Assembly: GCA_019117065.1 (NCBI GenBank)
Contig: DXAK01000022.1
Span: 1 to 63,991 of the forward strand
Direction of reading: 5' to 3'
Origin: Candidatus Mediterraneibacter pullicola
GTDB taxonomy: Bacteria; Bacillota; Clostridia; Lachnospirales; Lachnospiraceae
DNA length: 63,991 bases
The translations under genes were made by a program, and so were the position numbers. Positions 44,584 through 53,141 of this stretch are shown piece after piece. Positions within the stretch are counted from its first letter, which is position 1. Each line of letters starts with the position of its first letter. The notes under the pieces are model-generated. The model saw only the letters and a list, made by a program, of their open reading frames with translations, was not told the DNA's origin and did no database searches.

Positions 44584-45117
44584 ATGGCGACATGGAGTTC
44601 AAGAGGATTAAGAGGCTCCACTCTGGAGGAGTTTATCAATCACACAAACGAACGGTACACGGAGATGGGTCTTGCCTTGATCCAGAAGATCCCCACACCT
44701 ATTACGCCGGTGAGGATGGATCAACAGAGCCGTCACATTACACTGGCGTATTTCGATAAGATCAGCACTGTGGATTACATTGGAGCTGTTCAGGGAATTC
44801 CTGTATGCTTTGATGCAAAAGAGTGCAAAGCAGATACATTTCCTCTCCAAAATGTTCATGAGCACCAAATTGATTTTATGGATAAGTTTGAAAGGCAGGG
44901 GGGAATCTCATTCCTCCTTATCTACTATACAGAAAGAGAAGAACTTTACTATATGAGATACCGCCAGATAAGGAAGTTCTGGGACCGGGCTTGTCAGGGC
45001 GGGCGCAAGAGCGTCCGGTTTGAAGAACTGGAACCGGACTGGTTCTTTGGGCTGAAACAGGGGTATTTCGTTCCCTATCTGGACATGATACAAAAAGACT
45101 TGGAGTTGAGGGATTGA
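44584..45117 (+). CDS. recU: Holliday junction resolvase RecU
   Basis: Firmicute Holliday-junction endonuclease that replaces RuvC and works with the RuvAB of this window. The 177 residues show the RecU pattern: GSTLEEFINHTNERYTEMGLALIQKIPTP near residues 11-39, the catalytic core DYIGAVQGIPVCFDAKECKADTFPLQNVHEHQIDFM near 63-98 (Asp, Glu and Lys metal site), and WFFGLKQGYFVPYLDMI at the end. Length is slightly short because the N-terminal extension of Bacillus RecU is missing. It starts right after the RluA stop with AAAGGAG. Its stop codon lies inside the his promoter. Confidence 0.9.
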   Translation: MATWSSRGLRGSTLEEFINHTNERYTEMGLALIQKIPTPITPVRMDQQSRHITLAYFDKISTVDYIGAVQGIPVCFDAKECKADTFPLQNVHEHQIDFMDKFERQGGISFLLIYYTEREELYYMRYRQIRKFWDRACQGGRKSVRFEELEPDWFFGLKQGYFVPYLDMIQKDLELRD

Positions 45118-45142
45118 CAGAGCGAGAGAAAATCCGTATAAT
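45114..45142 (+). promoter_or_regulatory. consensus sigma-A promoter of the his operon, overlapping the recU stop
   Basis: TTGACA (45114-45119), 17 bases, TATAAT (45137-45142): a perfect consensus pair. The recU stop TGA is inside the -35 box. A palindrome CGTG-TTAG-CACG (45159-45170) lies about 10 bases after the expected start of transcription and may be an operator. Confidence 0.88.
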
Positions 45143-45191
45143 TACAAAGGTATTTTAACGTGTTAGCACGATAAAGTGAAAGGAGAGCCGT

Positions 45192-46442
45192 ATGGAACAG
45201 AAACTTCACACGCCAGAAGGCGTAAGAGATATTTACAGCAAAGAATGTGAGATCAAACTGGCACTCCAGAAAAAATTAAGCAAAGTACTACATCTATATG
45301 GGTATCAGGATATACAGACGCCTACATTGGAATATTACGAGGTGTTCCGCAAAGAGATCGGTTCTACCTCTACACAGGAGCTTTATAAATTGTTTGACAG
45401 AGAGGGGAATATCTTGGCGCTCCGCCCGGACATTACTCCGTCTGTTGCAAGGGCAGCGGCGACGCTGTTTGAAAACGAGGAAAAGCCGGTCCGTCTTTGT
45501 TATGCTGGAAACACCTTCATCAATCACTCCAGTTATCAAGGGAGGCTGAAAGAAAACACACAGCTCGGTGCGGAGTTGATCGGACTGGACTCTGTGGAAG
45601 CGGACGCGGAGCTGATCGCCATGGTGGCGGATGGGTTAAAACAAGTGGGTTTAAAGGAGTTCCAGATCAGTCTCGGACATGTGGATTTTGTCAAGAGCTT
45701 GATGGAAGCGGCCGGTCTTGGCGAGGAAGAAAGCCATGAGATACGCGAGCTTATTGCCAATCGGAATTTCTTTGGCGTGGAGGAGCTGTTGGATGGGCGC
45801 AAGGTAAAGCCAGCGATCAGGGAGGCATTCCGCATTCTGCCGGAACTAACCGGAGGGGAAGAGGTACTGGCGCAGGCGATGAATGCCGCGCCGGACGCCG
45901 ATGCAAAGCATGCGGTTTTAAGGCTCCAGCATATCTTCCGGCTGCTTAAACTGTACGGGGCGGACGATCACATCACGTTTGACCTGAGCATGAGCGGAAA
46001 TTACGGATATTATACAGGCATTATTTTCCGCGCTTACACATACGGCACAGGGGACGCCGTAGTCAGAGGCGGACGGTATGACCATCTGCTTGAAAAATTT
46101 GGGAAAGACACGCCTTCCATCGGATTTGCCATCATTGTGGACGAACTTATGAGCGCTCTAGGGCGCCAGAAGATTTCTGTGGAAACGCTCCGGCGTAATC
46201 TTGTCGTATACACAGAGTCCACGGAGGAACAGGCGATTTCCTTGGCGTGCAGCTTCCGAAAAAAAGGACGAAATATCGAACTTGTAAAAAGAGAGGCTGA
46301 GGAAGGACGGGAAATGTATGAAAATTATGCGAAACGGACTTCCGCCGCTGTGATGCTATATCTGCGGGACGACCATAAGATTGAGATGGTGAACCTTGTA
46401 ACAGGGGAAGAAAAGCTGGCAGACATAAAGAATGGACATTAA
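45192..46442 (+). CDS. hisZ: ATP phosphoribosyltransferase regulatory subunit
   Basis: Catalytically dead histidyl-tRNA synthetase homologue that activates short HisG and carries histidine feedback. The 416 residues show the class II synthetase-like motifs: [16 protein letters not shown] near residues 7-22, motif-2-like [32 protein letters not shown] near 77-108, [19 protein letters not shown] near 263-281. The anticodon-binding domain is short. The SD is AAAGGAGAG. First gene of the his operon. Confidence 0.93.
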   Translation: MEQKLHTPEGVRDIYSKECEIKLALQKKLSKVLHLYGYQDIQTPTLEYYEVFRKEIGSTSTQELYKLFDREGNILALRPDITPSVARAAATLFENEEKPVRLCYAGNTFINHSSYQGRLKENTQLGAELIGLDSVEADAELIAMVADGLKQVGLKEFQISLGHVDFVKSLMEAAGLGEEESHEIRELIANRNFFGVEELLDGRKVKPAIREAFRILPELTGGEEVLAQAMNAAPDADAKHAVLRLQHIFRLLKLYGADDHITFDLSMSGNYGYYTGIIFRAYTYGTGDAVVRGGRYDHLLEKFGKDTPSIGFAIIVDELMSALGRQKISVETLRRNLVVYTESTEEQAISLACSFRKKGRNIELVKREAEEGREMYENYAKRTSAAVMLYLRDDHKIEMVNLVTGEEKLADIKNGH

Positions 46443-46456
46443 AGGAGCATCCATCT

Positions 46457-47101
46457 ATGAGATATTTGACATTTGCCCTTACAAAGGGCCGACTGGCTCA
46501 CAGGACACTGGATATGCTGGAAAAGTTAGGAATTACCTGTGACGAGATGAAGGATAAAGATTCCAGGAAACTGATCTTTACGAATGAAAAGCTAAAATTA
46601 AAGTTTTTTCTCGCCAAAGGGCCGGATGTGCCCACTTATGTAGAGTACGGCGCCGCGGATATCGGTGTGGTCGGAAGGGACACTCTCATCGAGGAAGGAC
46701 GCAAGGTTCACGAAGTACTGGATCTGGGCTTCGGGAAATGCAGAATGTGCGTCTGTGGTTATAAGGAGGCGGCGGATCTTCTGCAGCACAGGGAGCTGAT
46801 CCGTGTGGCGACGAAATACCCGAAGATTGCGAAAGATTATTTCTATAATAAGAAACATCAGACCGTAGAGATCATCAAGATGAACGGTTCCATTGAACTG
46901 GCGCCTATCGTAGGGCTCTCAGAGGTGATCGTGGATATTGTGGAGACGGGATCAACTTTAAAGGAGAACGGGCTTGTGGTGCTTGAGGAAGTGTGCCCGT
47001 TGTCTGCCCGCATGATCGTTAATCCGGTGAGTATGCGGATGGAAAATGAGCGGATCCGAAAGCTCATCACTGACTTAAGGGAACTTCTTAGGGAAGAGTA
47101 G
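46457..47101 (+). CDS. hisG: ATP phosphoribosyltransferase, short form
   Basis: First enzyme of histidine synthesis: ATP plus PRPP gives phosphoribosyl-ATP. The 214 residues match the short HisG that needs HisZ ([40 protein letters not shown]; the PRPP-loop region [21 protein letters not shown] near 156-176). The C-terminal regulatory domain of long HisG is absent, consistent with the adjacent hisZ. Confidence 0.96.
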   Translation: MRYLTFALTKGRLAHRTLDMLEKLGITCDEMKDKDSRKLIFTNEKLKLKFFLAKGPDVPTYVEYGAADIGVVGRDTLIEEGRKVHEVLDLGFGKCRMCVCGYKEAADLLQHRELIRVATKYPKIAKDYFYNKKHQTVEIIKMNGSIELAPIVGLSEVIVDIVETGSTLKENGLVVLEEVCPLSARMIVNPVSMRMENERIRKLITDLRELLREE

Positions 47102-47120
47102 GCATATGCAGGAGGAAAAG

Positions 47121-48416
47121 ATGAGGATCGAAAGACTGAATCAGGATACGAAAAAGAACTTGTTAGAGGATCTGTTAAAGCGCAGTCCGAACAGCTACGG
47201 GAAATATGAAGAGAGTGTCAGGGAGATATTGGACGCAGTCTGGGAAAGACGTGACGAAGCCCTGTTTGAATATACGAAGAGATTTGACGGGGCCGATATC
47301 AATGCTTCTAATATCCTTGTCACGGAAGGAGAAATCGAAGAGGCGTACGGGACGGTTGACCAAAATCTGCTGGGAGTGATCCGCAAAGCGCTTGTCAACG
47401 TCCGCTCCTATCACGAGAAGCAGATGCAGTACAGCTGGTTCGACAGCAAACCAGACGGCACAATGCTGGGACAGAAAGTAACGACTCTTCAGAGGATAGG
47501 CGTCTATGTTCCGGGTGGAAAAGCCGCCTACCCGTCCTCTGTGCTCATGAACGTCATGCCAGCCAAAGTTGCCGGGGTAGAGGAGATCATCATGGTAACT
47601 CCGCCGGGAAAGGACGGGAAAGTGACGCCCACAACTCTCGTGGCGGCGAAGGAAGCCGGCGTGGATAAGATATACAAGGCAGGCGGCGCACAGGCGGTTG
47701 GCGCGCTGGCATACGGAACAGAGAGTATCCCAAAGGTGGATAAGATCGTAGGACCGGGTAATATCTATGTGGCATTGGCGAAAAAGGCAGTGTACGGTCA
47801 TGTGAGCATCGATTCCATTGCTGGTCCCAGCGAAATCCTTGTACTTGCGGATAAGACAGCTAATCCGCGCTATGCTGCGGCAGATCTTCTCTCGCAGGCA
47901 GAGCACGACGAGCTGGCAAGCGCCATCTTGGTGACTACCAGCATGGAATTGGCAAAGCAAGTGTCTGAGTGGGTAAAACGTTTCACAGAAGAACTCTCCA
48001 GAGGGGAGATCATCCAGAAATCTCTGGACAATTACGGGCATATCCTTGTGGCGGACAATATGGAGGAGGCTATCGATGCAGCCAATGAGATTGCTTCCGA
48101 GCATCTGGAGATTATGACGGCTGATCCTTTCAATGTTATGACAAAGATCCGTAACGCAGGCGCGATCTTTATCGGGGAATATTCCAGCGAGCCGCTGGGC
48201 GATTATTTCGCGGGACCGAACCACGTGTTGCCAACCAACGGAACGGCCAAGTTCTTCTCACCGCTGTCAGTGGATGATTTTATCAAGAAATCAAGCATCA
48301 TCTCTTACTCAAGAGAGGCTCTGGAGAAGATACACACGGACATTGAACAGTTTGCCGAGGCGGAGCATCTTACAGCGCATGCCAATTCTATAAGAGTGCG
48401 CTTCGATGGGAAATAA
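47121..48416 (+). CDS. hisD: histidinol dehydrogenase
   Basis: Zinc enzyme for the last two oxidations, histidinol to histidine, with NAD+. From ATG 47121 (GGAGG at 47111-47115) the product has 431 residues; the in-frame ATG at 47106 is upstream of that SD. Motifs: RIGVYVPGGKAAYPSSVLMNVMPA, KIYKAGGAQAVGALAYGTESIPKVDKIVGPGN, SIDSIAGPSEILVLAD, and the metal-site SQAEHDE plus PLGDYFAGPNHVLPT near 360. Complete. Confidence 0.96.
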   Translation: MRIERLNQDTKKNLLEDLLKRSPNSYGKYEESVREILDAVWERRDEALFEYTKRFDGADINASNILVTEGEIEEAYGTVDQNLLGVIRKALVNVRSYHEKQMQYSWFDSKPDGTMLGQKVTTLQRIGVYVPGGKAAYPSSVLMNVMPAKVAGVEEIIMVTPPGKDGKVTPTTLVAAKEAGVDKIYKAGGAQAVGALAYGTESIPKVDKIVGPGNIYVALAKKAVYGHVSIDSIAGPSEILVLADKTANPRYAAADLLSQAEHDELASAILVTTSMELAKQVSEWVKRFTEELSRGEIIQKSLDNYGHILVADNMEEAIDAANEIASEHLEIMTADPFNVMTKIRNAGAIFIGEYSSEPLGDYFAGPNHVLPTNGTAKFFSPLSVDDFIKKSSIISYSREALEKIHTDIEQFAEAEHLTAHANSIRVRFDGK

Positions 48417-48430
48417 GGAGGTACGGGAAA

Positions 48431-49021
48431 ATGAACGGAAGGATCGGAAGCTGTACGAGAAAAACAAAAGAAACGGATATCAGTTTAACCATCAACCTTG
48501 ACGGACAGGGAAAGACTCAGATTGACACCGGTATCCCGTTTTTTGACCATATGCTGGATGGTTTTGCACGGCACGGGCTCTTTGACTTGGAAGTTAAGGC
48601 CAAAGGCGATACCGGGGTGGACAGCCATCATACCATAGAGGACGTGGGAATCGTTCTCGGGCAGGCGGTGACGGATGCGCTCGGCGGCAAAGCCGGAATT
48701 AAGAGATACGGGTATTTTGTTCTGCCCATGGACGAGACTCTGGCGCTGTGTGCCGTAGATCTCTCCGGACGCCCGTATCTGAAATACAGCGCGGACTTTA
48801 CTGTTCCGAGACTAGGAACGCTGGACACGGAGATGGTCCGGGAGTTCTTCTATGCCGTCTCCTACAGCGCGGCAATGAATCTTCATGTAAAAATCATGGA
48901 GGCAGGCAATAACCATCACATGGCAGAGGCAATGTTCAAGGCGTTCGGGAAAGCCCTTGACATGGCAGTGTCCATGGAGCCGAGAATAAGTGAAGTATGG
49001 TCTACAAAAGGAACACTCTGA
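48431..49021 (+). CDS. hisB: imidazoleglycerol-phosphate dehydratase
   Basis: Sixth-step enzyme; dehydrates imidazoleglycerol phosphate using two Mn2+. The 196 residues contain the family repeats: FFDHMLDGFARHG and DSHHTIEDVGIVLGQA, then GNNHHMAEAMFKAFGKAL, where His/Asp/Glu ligands lie. It is monofunctional (no phosphatase domain). The SD is AAGGAGG, 14 bases behind hisD. Confidence 0.96.
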   Translation: MNGRIGSCTRKTKETDISLTINLDGQGKTQIDTGIPFFDHMLDGFARHGLFDLEVKAKGDTGVDSHHTIEDVGIVLGQAVTDALGGKAGIKRYGYFVLPMDETLALCAVDLSGRPYLKYSADFTVPRLGTLDTEMVREFFYAVSYSAAMNLHVKIMEAGNNHHMAEAMFKAFGKALDMAVSMEPRISEVWSTKGTL

Positions 49022-49036
49022 AAGGAGAGCAGATAC

Positions 49037-50320
49037 ATGAGTTATAAGAGACTGACCCCGTGTATATTTGTCGAGGACGGGAAAGCGGTAAAATGGTTTG
49101 ACGACCCGACGCCCGTCTCGGATGATGTGGTCGGGCTGGCAAAGCATTACAGTGAAAAAGGCGCGGACGAACTGATTGTTTTCGACCTGTCTGATTCAGA
49201 CGAGGGGCACGATGAATCCATCGATCTTATCAGGAAAATCAACCGTGTCATCAGTATCCCTATGATAGCGGGAGGGAATATCCGCAGGACAGAGGACGTC
49301 AAGAAATTCCTTTACGCGGGGGCAAAGCGCGCGATTCTTAATTTTTCCAAACAGATTTCTATCGACCTGATTAAAGAGGTGGCCGAGCGGTTTGGCAAAG
49401 AGCGAATCGCGGTATCCTTAAATGATTTTGACACTCTTTTCAAACAGCTGCACCTGATCGAAGAGTGCAGCACAGAGATCGTATTTATGCACAGGCTGGA
49501 CTTAAATTCCGTCATCAATGTGACGGAGATCCCATGTGTGGTCCTGACAGATACGATGGAACAAAGCGAAATACTCCGCATCTTGAGGTCCGACAGCGTG
49601 CGTGGTGTGTCCGGCATGTTTGTCAGCAGCCTGAATATGGATTTTAACGAGTTTAAAAATATTTGTGCCGACGCAGGTATACAGATGACTTCCTTTGAGA
49701 GTATACTGGAGTTCTCCGATCTGAAATTAAACGAGAGCGGGCTTATCCCAGTCGTTGTTCAGGATTATAAGACAAATGAAGTGCTCATGGTGGCGTACAT
49801 GAATGAAGAAGCGTTTGATAATACGGTCAAGACAGGGCGTATGACTTATTACAGCCGGAGCAGGAAATGTCAGTGGGTGAAGGGTGAAACTTCCGGGCAT
49901 TATCAGTATGTGCGCGCGCTTTGCGTCGACTGTGACAAAGATACGATTCTAGCGAAGGTGGAACAGGTAGGAGCCGCCTGCCATACAGGAAACCGAACAT
50001 GTTTCTATACGACCATCGTAGGGACAGAGCGGGATGCGAAAAATCCCCTTCAGGTATTCGAGTCCGTCTATGATACGATCACAGATCGCAGGGAACACCC
50101 AAAAGCCGGATCTTACACAAACTATCTCTTTGAGAAGGGACTGGATAAGATCCTCAAGAAGGTGGGCGAAGAGGCGACCGAGATCGTCATTGCCGCGAAG
50201 AATCCCAATCCGGAGGAGGTCAAGTACGAAATCGCGGATTTTCTCTATCATGTCATGGTCCTTATGGCAGAGCGTGGCGTAACATGGGAAGATATCACCA
50301 AAGAGCTGGCGGACAGATAA
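49037..50320 (+). CDS. hisIE: HisF-like barrel fused to HisIE (PRA-cyclohydrolase / PRA-ATP pyrophosphatase)
   Basis: 427 residues in three parts. Residues about 1-220 form a HisF/HisA-like TIM barrel (RLTPCIFVEDGKAVKWF; GADELIVFDLSDSDEG; IPMIAGGNIRRTEDVKKFLYAGA). The first catalytic Asp of HisF (CLDV) is replaced by Phe at 11 (CIFV), and the second (IDA) reads L-N-D at 128-130, so this part looks non-catalytic. Residues about 230-330 are HisI, with the Zn cysteines C296, C299 and C315/C322 (CVDCD, AACHTGNRTC). Residues about 340-427 are HisE (KILKKVGEEATEIVIAAK). The last two perform steps 2 and 3 of histidine synthesis. No separate hisA, hisF, hisH or hisC is in the operon. Confidence 0.9.
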   Translation: MSYKRLTPCIFVEDGKAVKWFDDPTPVSDDVVGLAKHYSEKGADELIVFDLSDSDEGHDESIDLIRKINRVISIPMIAGGNIRRTEDVKKFLYAGAKRAILNFSKQISIDLIKEVAERFGKERIAVSLNDFDTLFKQLHLIEECSTEIVFMHRLDLNSVINVTEIPCVVLTDTMEQSEILRILRSDSVRGVSGMFVSSLNMDFNEFKNICADAGIQMTSFESILEFSDLKLNESGLIPVVVQDYKTNEVLMVAYMNEEAFDNTVKTGRMTYYSRSRKCQWVKGETSGHYQYVRALCVDCDKDTILAKVEQVGAACHTGNRTCFYTTIVGTERDAKNPLQVFESVYDTITDRREHPKAGSYTNYLFEKGLDKILKKVGEEATEIVIAAKNPNPEEVKYEIADFLYHVMVLMAERGVTWEDITKELADR

Positions 50321-50401
50321 GATAAACATTCCAGTCAGTGGCATTCATACATTCCATATCACTGTGCCGCAAATGCAGGCATAGACATATCACATACAAT
50401 C

Positions 50402-50446
50402 AGGACATAGGATATTGTAACAAAGATATCTTATGTCCTTATTTTT
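50402..50446 (+). terminator. terminator of the his operon
   Basis: 14-base stem (50402-50415 with 50426-50439, one G-T pair), loop TGTAACAAAG, followed by TATTTTTCC. Confidence 0.8.
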
Positions 50447-50504
50447 CCTCAGTACTATGGGAGACAGGAGCAATGTAAGGACGAAAGAAGAGAGAAGGAC
50501 TGTC

Positions 50505-50825
50505 ATGAATGATTCTGAAATGCGCCGCAGGGAGCTGCTTCGGCAGACACGGAAATTATATAACGAGCGTCAGGATATCCCTGCCGTCCATCCGCGCTAT
50601 GGGAGAATCTATCACAACTTGTACGGAGCTGGAGATGACGGCGCGGAACAGGTAAAGGGCAGTTTTTATCTTCGTTTGGTTATCGGGATCTTATGTTTTA
50701 TCTGCTTTGTGTACATGGATCAGAGCAAAGCAGAGGTGGCGCAGGTAAACAGCACAACTATTGTGAATCAGATCGAAAAAACTGTGGATGCCGAGACAGT
50801 AAAAGAAGTCTGGAAAAAGCTATAG
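50505..50825 (+). CDS. conserved hypothetical single-pass membrane protein
   Basis: 106 residues. A charged cytosolic N-terminal part (MNDSEMRRRELLRQTRKLYNERQDIPAVHPRYGRIYHNLYG), one helix (about 55-75) and a short exported part. I do not know a named function; similar small proteins occur widely in Lachnospiraceae from memory. ATG 50505 has AGAAGGA upstream; the in-frame start at 50433 would add 24 unconserved residues and lies in the his terminator. Confidence 0.6.
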   Translation: MNDSEMRRRELLRQTRKLYNERQDIPAVHPRYGRIYHNLYGAGDDGAEQVKGSFYLRLVIGILCFICFVYMDQSKAEVAQVNSTTIVNQIEKTVDAETVKEVWKKL

Positions 50826-50840
50826 AAGTAATAGAAAATC

Positions 50841-50869
50841 TTGCAGGAGATTCAGTACAATGTTATAAT
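50841..50869 (+). promoter_or_regulatory. promoter upstream of ogt
   Basis: TTGCAG (50841-50846), 17 bases, TATAAT (50864-50869). A terminator-like hairpin follows before the ogt SD. Confidence 0.6.
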
Positions 50870-50896
50870 ACTTACTGTAATCGAAATCTGAGTAAT

Positions 50897-50930
50897 AAAA
50901 GGGATGTTGCAAAATACATCCCTTTTATTT
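50897..50930 (+). terminator. terminator or attenuator between the ogt promoter and ogt
   Basis: AAAAGGGATGT (50897-50907) pairs with ACATCCCTTTT (50916-50926), followed by ATTTT. It lies downstream of the promoter at 50841-50869 and 17 bases before the ogt start, so a promoter-started transcript would end after about 55 bases unless the hairpin is bypassed. Confidence 0.65.
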
Positions 50931-50946
50931 TCGCAGGAGGTATCAT

Positions 50947-51477
50947 ATGCAGTATATCAGTCATTATAGATCACCCATGGGGAACATTCTTTTAGCTGCT
51001 GATCACATAGGCCTGACGGGATTGTGGTTCGAGGGGCAGAAGTATTTTGCCCGTTCCCTTGACGGGGAGCATGAGGAAAAGGAAATGCCAGTTCTTAAGA
51101 AGGCAAAGCAGTGGCTTGATATTTATTTTTCGGGAAAGGAGCCGGATTTTACCGTGCCGCTTCATCTTACGGGCACAGATTTTCAAAATGAGGTGTGGGA
51201 GATCCTTTGCTTTGTTCCTTATGGAAAGACAACGACCTACGGGAAAATCGCGGAGGAGATTGCGAAAAAGCGGGGACTTCAGCACATGTCGGCGCAGGCG
51301 GCAGGCGGAGCGGTCGGGCACAATCCGATTTCCATTATCATACCCTGCCACCGGGTCGTTGGAACAACCGGAAGCCTGACCGGATATGCGGGAGGGATTG
51401 ACAAAAAGCTCGGGCTTCTAAGGCTTGAAAAGGCAGATGTAAGTTCCTTCTTTATACCAAAAAGGAGACAGTATTGA
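50947..51477 (+). CDS. ogt: methylated-DNA-protein cysteine methyltransferase
   Basis: Suicide DNA repair protein that takes an alkyl group from O6-alkylguanine. The 176 residues contain the active-site PCHRVVG (Cys134), the helix-turn-helix VPYGKTTTYGKIAEEIAKKRG and the N-terminal domain. GCAGGAGG SD. It sits behind the short hairpin and 1 base before the next gene, so they are co-transcribed. Confidence 0.94.
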   Translation: MQYISHYRSPMGNILLAADHIGLTGLWFEGQKYFARSLDGEHEEKEMPVLKKAKQWLDIYFSGKEPDFTVPLHLTGTDFQNEVWEILCFVPYGKTTTYGKIAEEIAKKRGLQHMSAQAAGGAVGHNPISIIIPCHRVVGTTGSLTGYAGGIDKKLGLLRLEKADVSSFFIPKRRQY

Positions 51478-51478
51478 T

Positions 51479-51721
51479 ATGAAAAATTCCTATTGTTTTT
51501 TTGAAAACCGTGACTGTGAGTATTTCCCCTGCCATAAAGGATTAAAGGATTTTAACTGTTTGTTCTGTTACTGCCCGCTGTATGCTCAAGAACGCTGTCC
51601 GGGAAAATACGAATATATTGAGGTGAATGGCCGTCAAATCAAGTCTTGTATGGACTGTACCTTCCCCCATCTGCCGGAAAATTATAATAAGATTATCCGG
51701 TTATTAGGAAAGCGGCAATAA
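51479..51721 (+). CDS. cysteine-rich small domain protein
   Basis: 80 residues, ten cysteines, matching the Cys-rich small domain found near cobalamin genes or free-standing: YCFFENRDCEYFPCHKG, then CLFCYCPLYAQERCPG and IKSCMDCTFPHLPENY. It probably binds Fe-S or Zn. Its role is unknown. Its end overlaps the convergent LysR remnant by 18 bases. Confidence 0.78.
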   Translation: MKNSYCFFENRDCEYFPCHKGLKDFNCLFCYCPLYAQERCPGKYEYIEVNGRQIKSCMDCTFPHLPENYNKIIRLLGKRQ

Positions 51722-52522
51722 AAAATCTACCGTTTCTACAAATTTTATCACATCCTTAGGAGGATCGAGAGCGTACATCAGCCCGCAGGGGATTTTGTAA
51801 TCCCAGTTGACAGGGATCGTCACAAGCCCGGGGTGAACATCCTTCCAGCACTCTAGCGTAAGCAGTACATTCTGTGTCTCCGCGCATCTGTTAAACACGG
51901 AGATATCATAAAAATGCGGGGTATCCTCGATCCTGATCTGCGGATGATTTCTTGTCAAGTCGTTCCGTATAAAGTCGTTGACCCCGGAATCCCCTTCCGC
52001 TACCATCATTAGCGTCTCCCCATACAGATCAGAGATCTCCAGACATTCCTTTGAGGCAAGGCGGTGTTTCCGTGAGACGGCGCACATCTTTCTGAACTGT
52101 CCGATCTGAAGCATATTACATTTGTCAAGCCAGGTTCTGGAGTCACATACCCCGATGAGAAAATCAAACTTTGTCCCTAACTGAGCAATCTCCGACACAA
52201 TACCTTCATGGTCGTCCTCAAAGGGGACAATGTGCAGTCTATAATCCGGAAACTCACGGCTGGCCTCATACCACAGATCCATGAAAGGTTTCGCAGGATT
52301 CAAGAGGGAAGTACCCACACAGAAGGTGTGGTTATACCTGTCCATCGCATTTCGGGCGTTCTGGATCGAAGTCCTGGAGTAATCAAAAAGAAATTTTGCG
52401 TCTTTATAGATGATCTCTCCGGCAGGAGTCAGACGTACGCCATGAGGAGTACGCTCTAGCAATTTCACATCCAGATGTTTCTCAAGGGCGTTTATCTGCT
52501 TCATAACGGCAGGCGGAGTACT
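51704..52522 (-). pseudogene. LysR-type regulator lacking its 5' end
   Basis: The sensor domain and half of the DNA-binding domain of a LysR regulator are intact (about 266 residues: MKQINALEKHLDVKLLERTPHG, then TPAGEIIYKDAKFLF, effector domain to LLPLS). In the family, about 30 residues of the first helix-turn-helix come before KQINALEKHL. Upstream here the frame reads S-T-P-P-A-V, typical of that motif's end, and then meets a TAA at 52523-52525. No start codon with an SD and no missing half are found nearby. So the gene appears 5'-truncated, probably by deletion. It was most likely the divergent regulator of the flavodoxin/aldo-keto operon. Translation from 52504 cannot be excluded. Confidence 0.7.
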
Positions 52523-52613
52523 TTAATACAAAAATAACAAATCAGAAATTCCATGTCAAGAATCCGGGACTTATACTAAATATACAAAATAAATAAGTAA
52601 GGAGGGAGTGAAA

Positions 52614-53141
52614 ATGGGAAGCCTGATCGTTTATTTTTCCAGAAAGCATCAGAACTATGTAAATGGTGTAATCCGCGATCTGAAAGTAGGAAATACAGAA
52701 ACCGCCGCGCAGATGATACAAGCGCTTACAAAAGCGGATCTCTTTCAGATTGAACCGATACAGGAATATTCTAAGGATTATAATGAGTGCATTGCGCAGG
52801 CTCAGGCTGATCAGCGCAGAGACGCCCGCCCAGAGCTGAAAAGATATCCCGAAGAAATGGAAAAGTACGATACCATCTATCTCGGATACCCAAATTACTG
52901 GAGTACGATGCCAATGGCAGTATTTACTTTTCTTGAACACTATGATCTCACGGGAAAGAGGATCTGTCCGTTCTGCACCCATGAGGGAAGCGGAATGGGA
53001 TCAAGCGAAGCTGATATCCGAAAGAGCTGCCCAGGCGCAGTGGTGGAAAAAGGACTCGCGATCCATGGTGGAAGCGTGGGGAGGGCAGAGCCTGAAATTA
53101 AAAAATGGCTGGATTTTCTTAGGAAGAAGGAGGACATATGA
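52614..53141 (+). CDS. flavodoxin family protein
   Basis: 175-residue FMN-binding protein. The N-terminal phosphate loop is altered (GSLIVYFSRKHQNYV) but the flavin contacts YDTIYLGYPNYWSTMPMAVFTFLEHYDLTGK near residues 84-114 and FCTHEGSGMGSSEADIRKSCPGA near 118-140 are clear. It is likely an electron carrier or a quinone/nitro reductase-type flavodoxin. ATG 52614 has AAGGAGGG 9 bases upstream; GTG at 52608 is too near that SD. First of a five-gene redox cluster; it overlaps the reductase gene by 4 bases. Confidence 0.85.
   Translation: MGSLIVYFSRKHQNYVNGVIRDLKVGNTETAAQMIQALTKADLFQIEPIQEYSKDYNECIAQAQADQRRDARPELKRYPEEMEKYDTIYLGYPNYWSTMPMAVFTFLEHYDLTGKRICPFCTHEGSGMGSSEADIRKSCPGAVVEKGLAIHGGSVGRAEPEIKKWLDFLRKKEDI

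Noticed and set aside
45143..45191. possible T-box or histidine leader ahead of hisZ
   Set aside because: The leader is only about 45 bases, with no T-box bulge sequence and no run of His codons.
47175..48224. 349-residue open frame on the minus strand
   Set aside because: It lies wholly antisense within hisD, whose protein is unmistakable; high GC at third positions creates such shadows.
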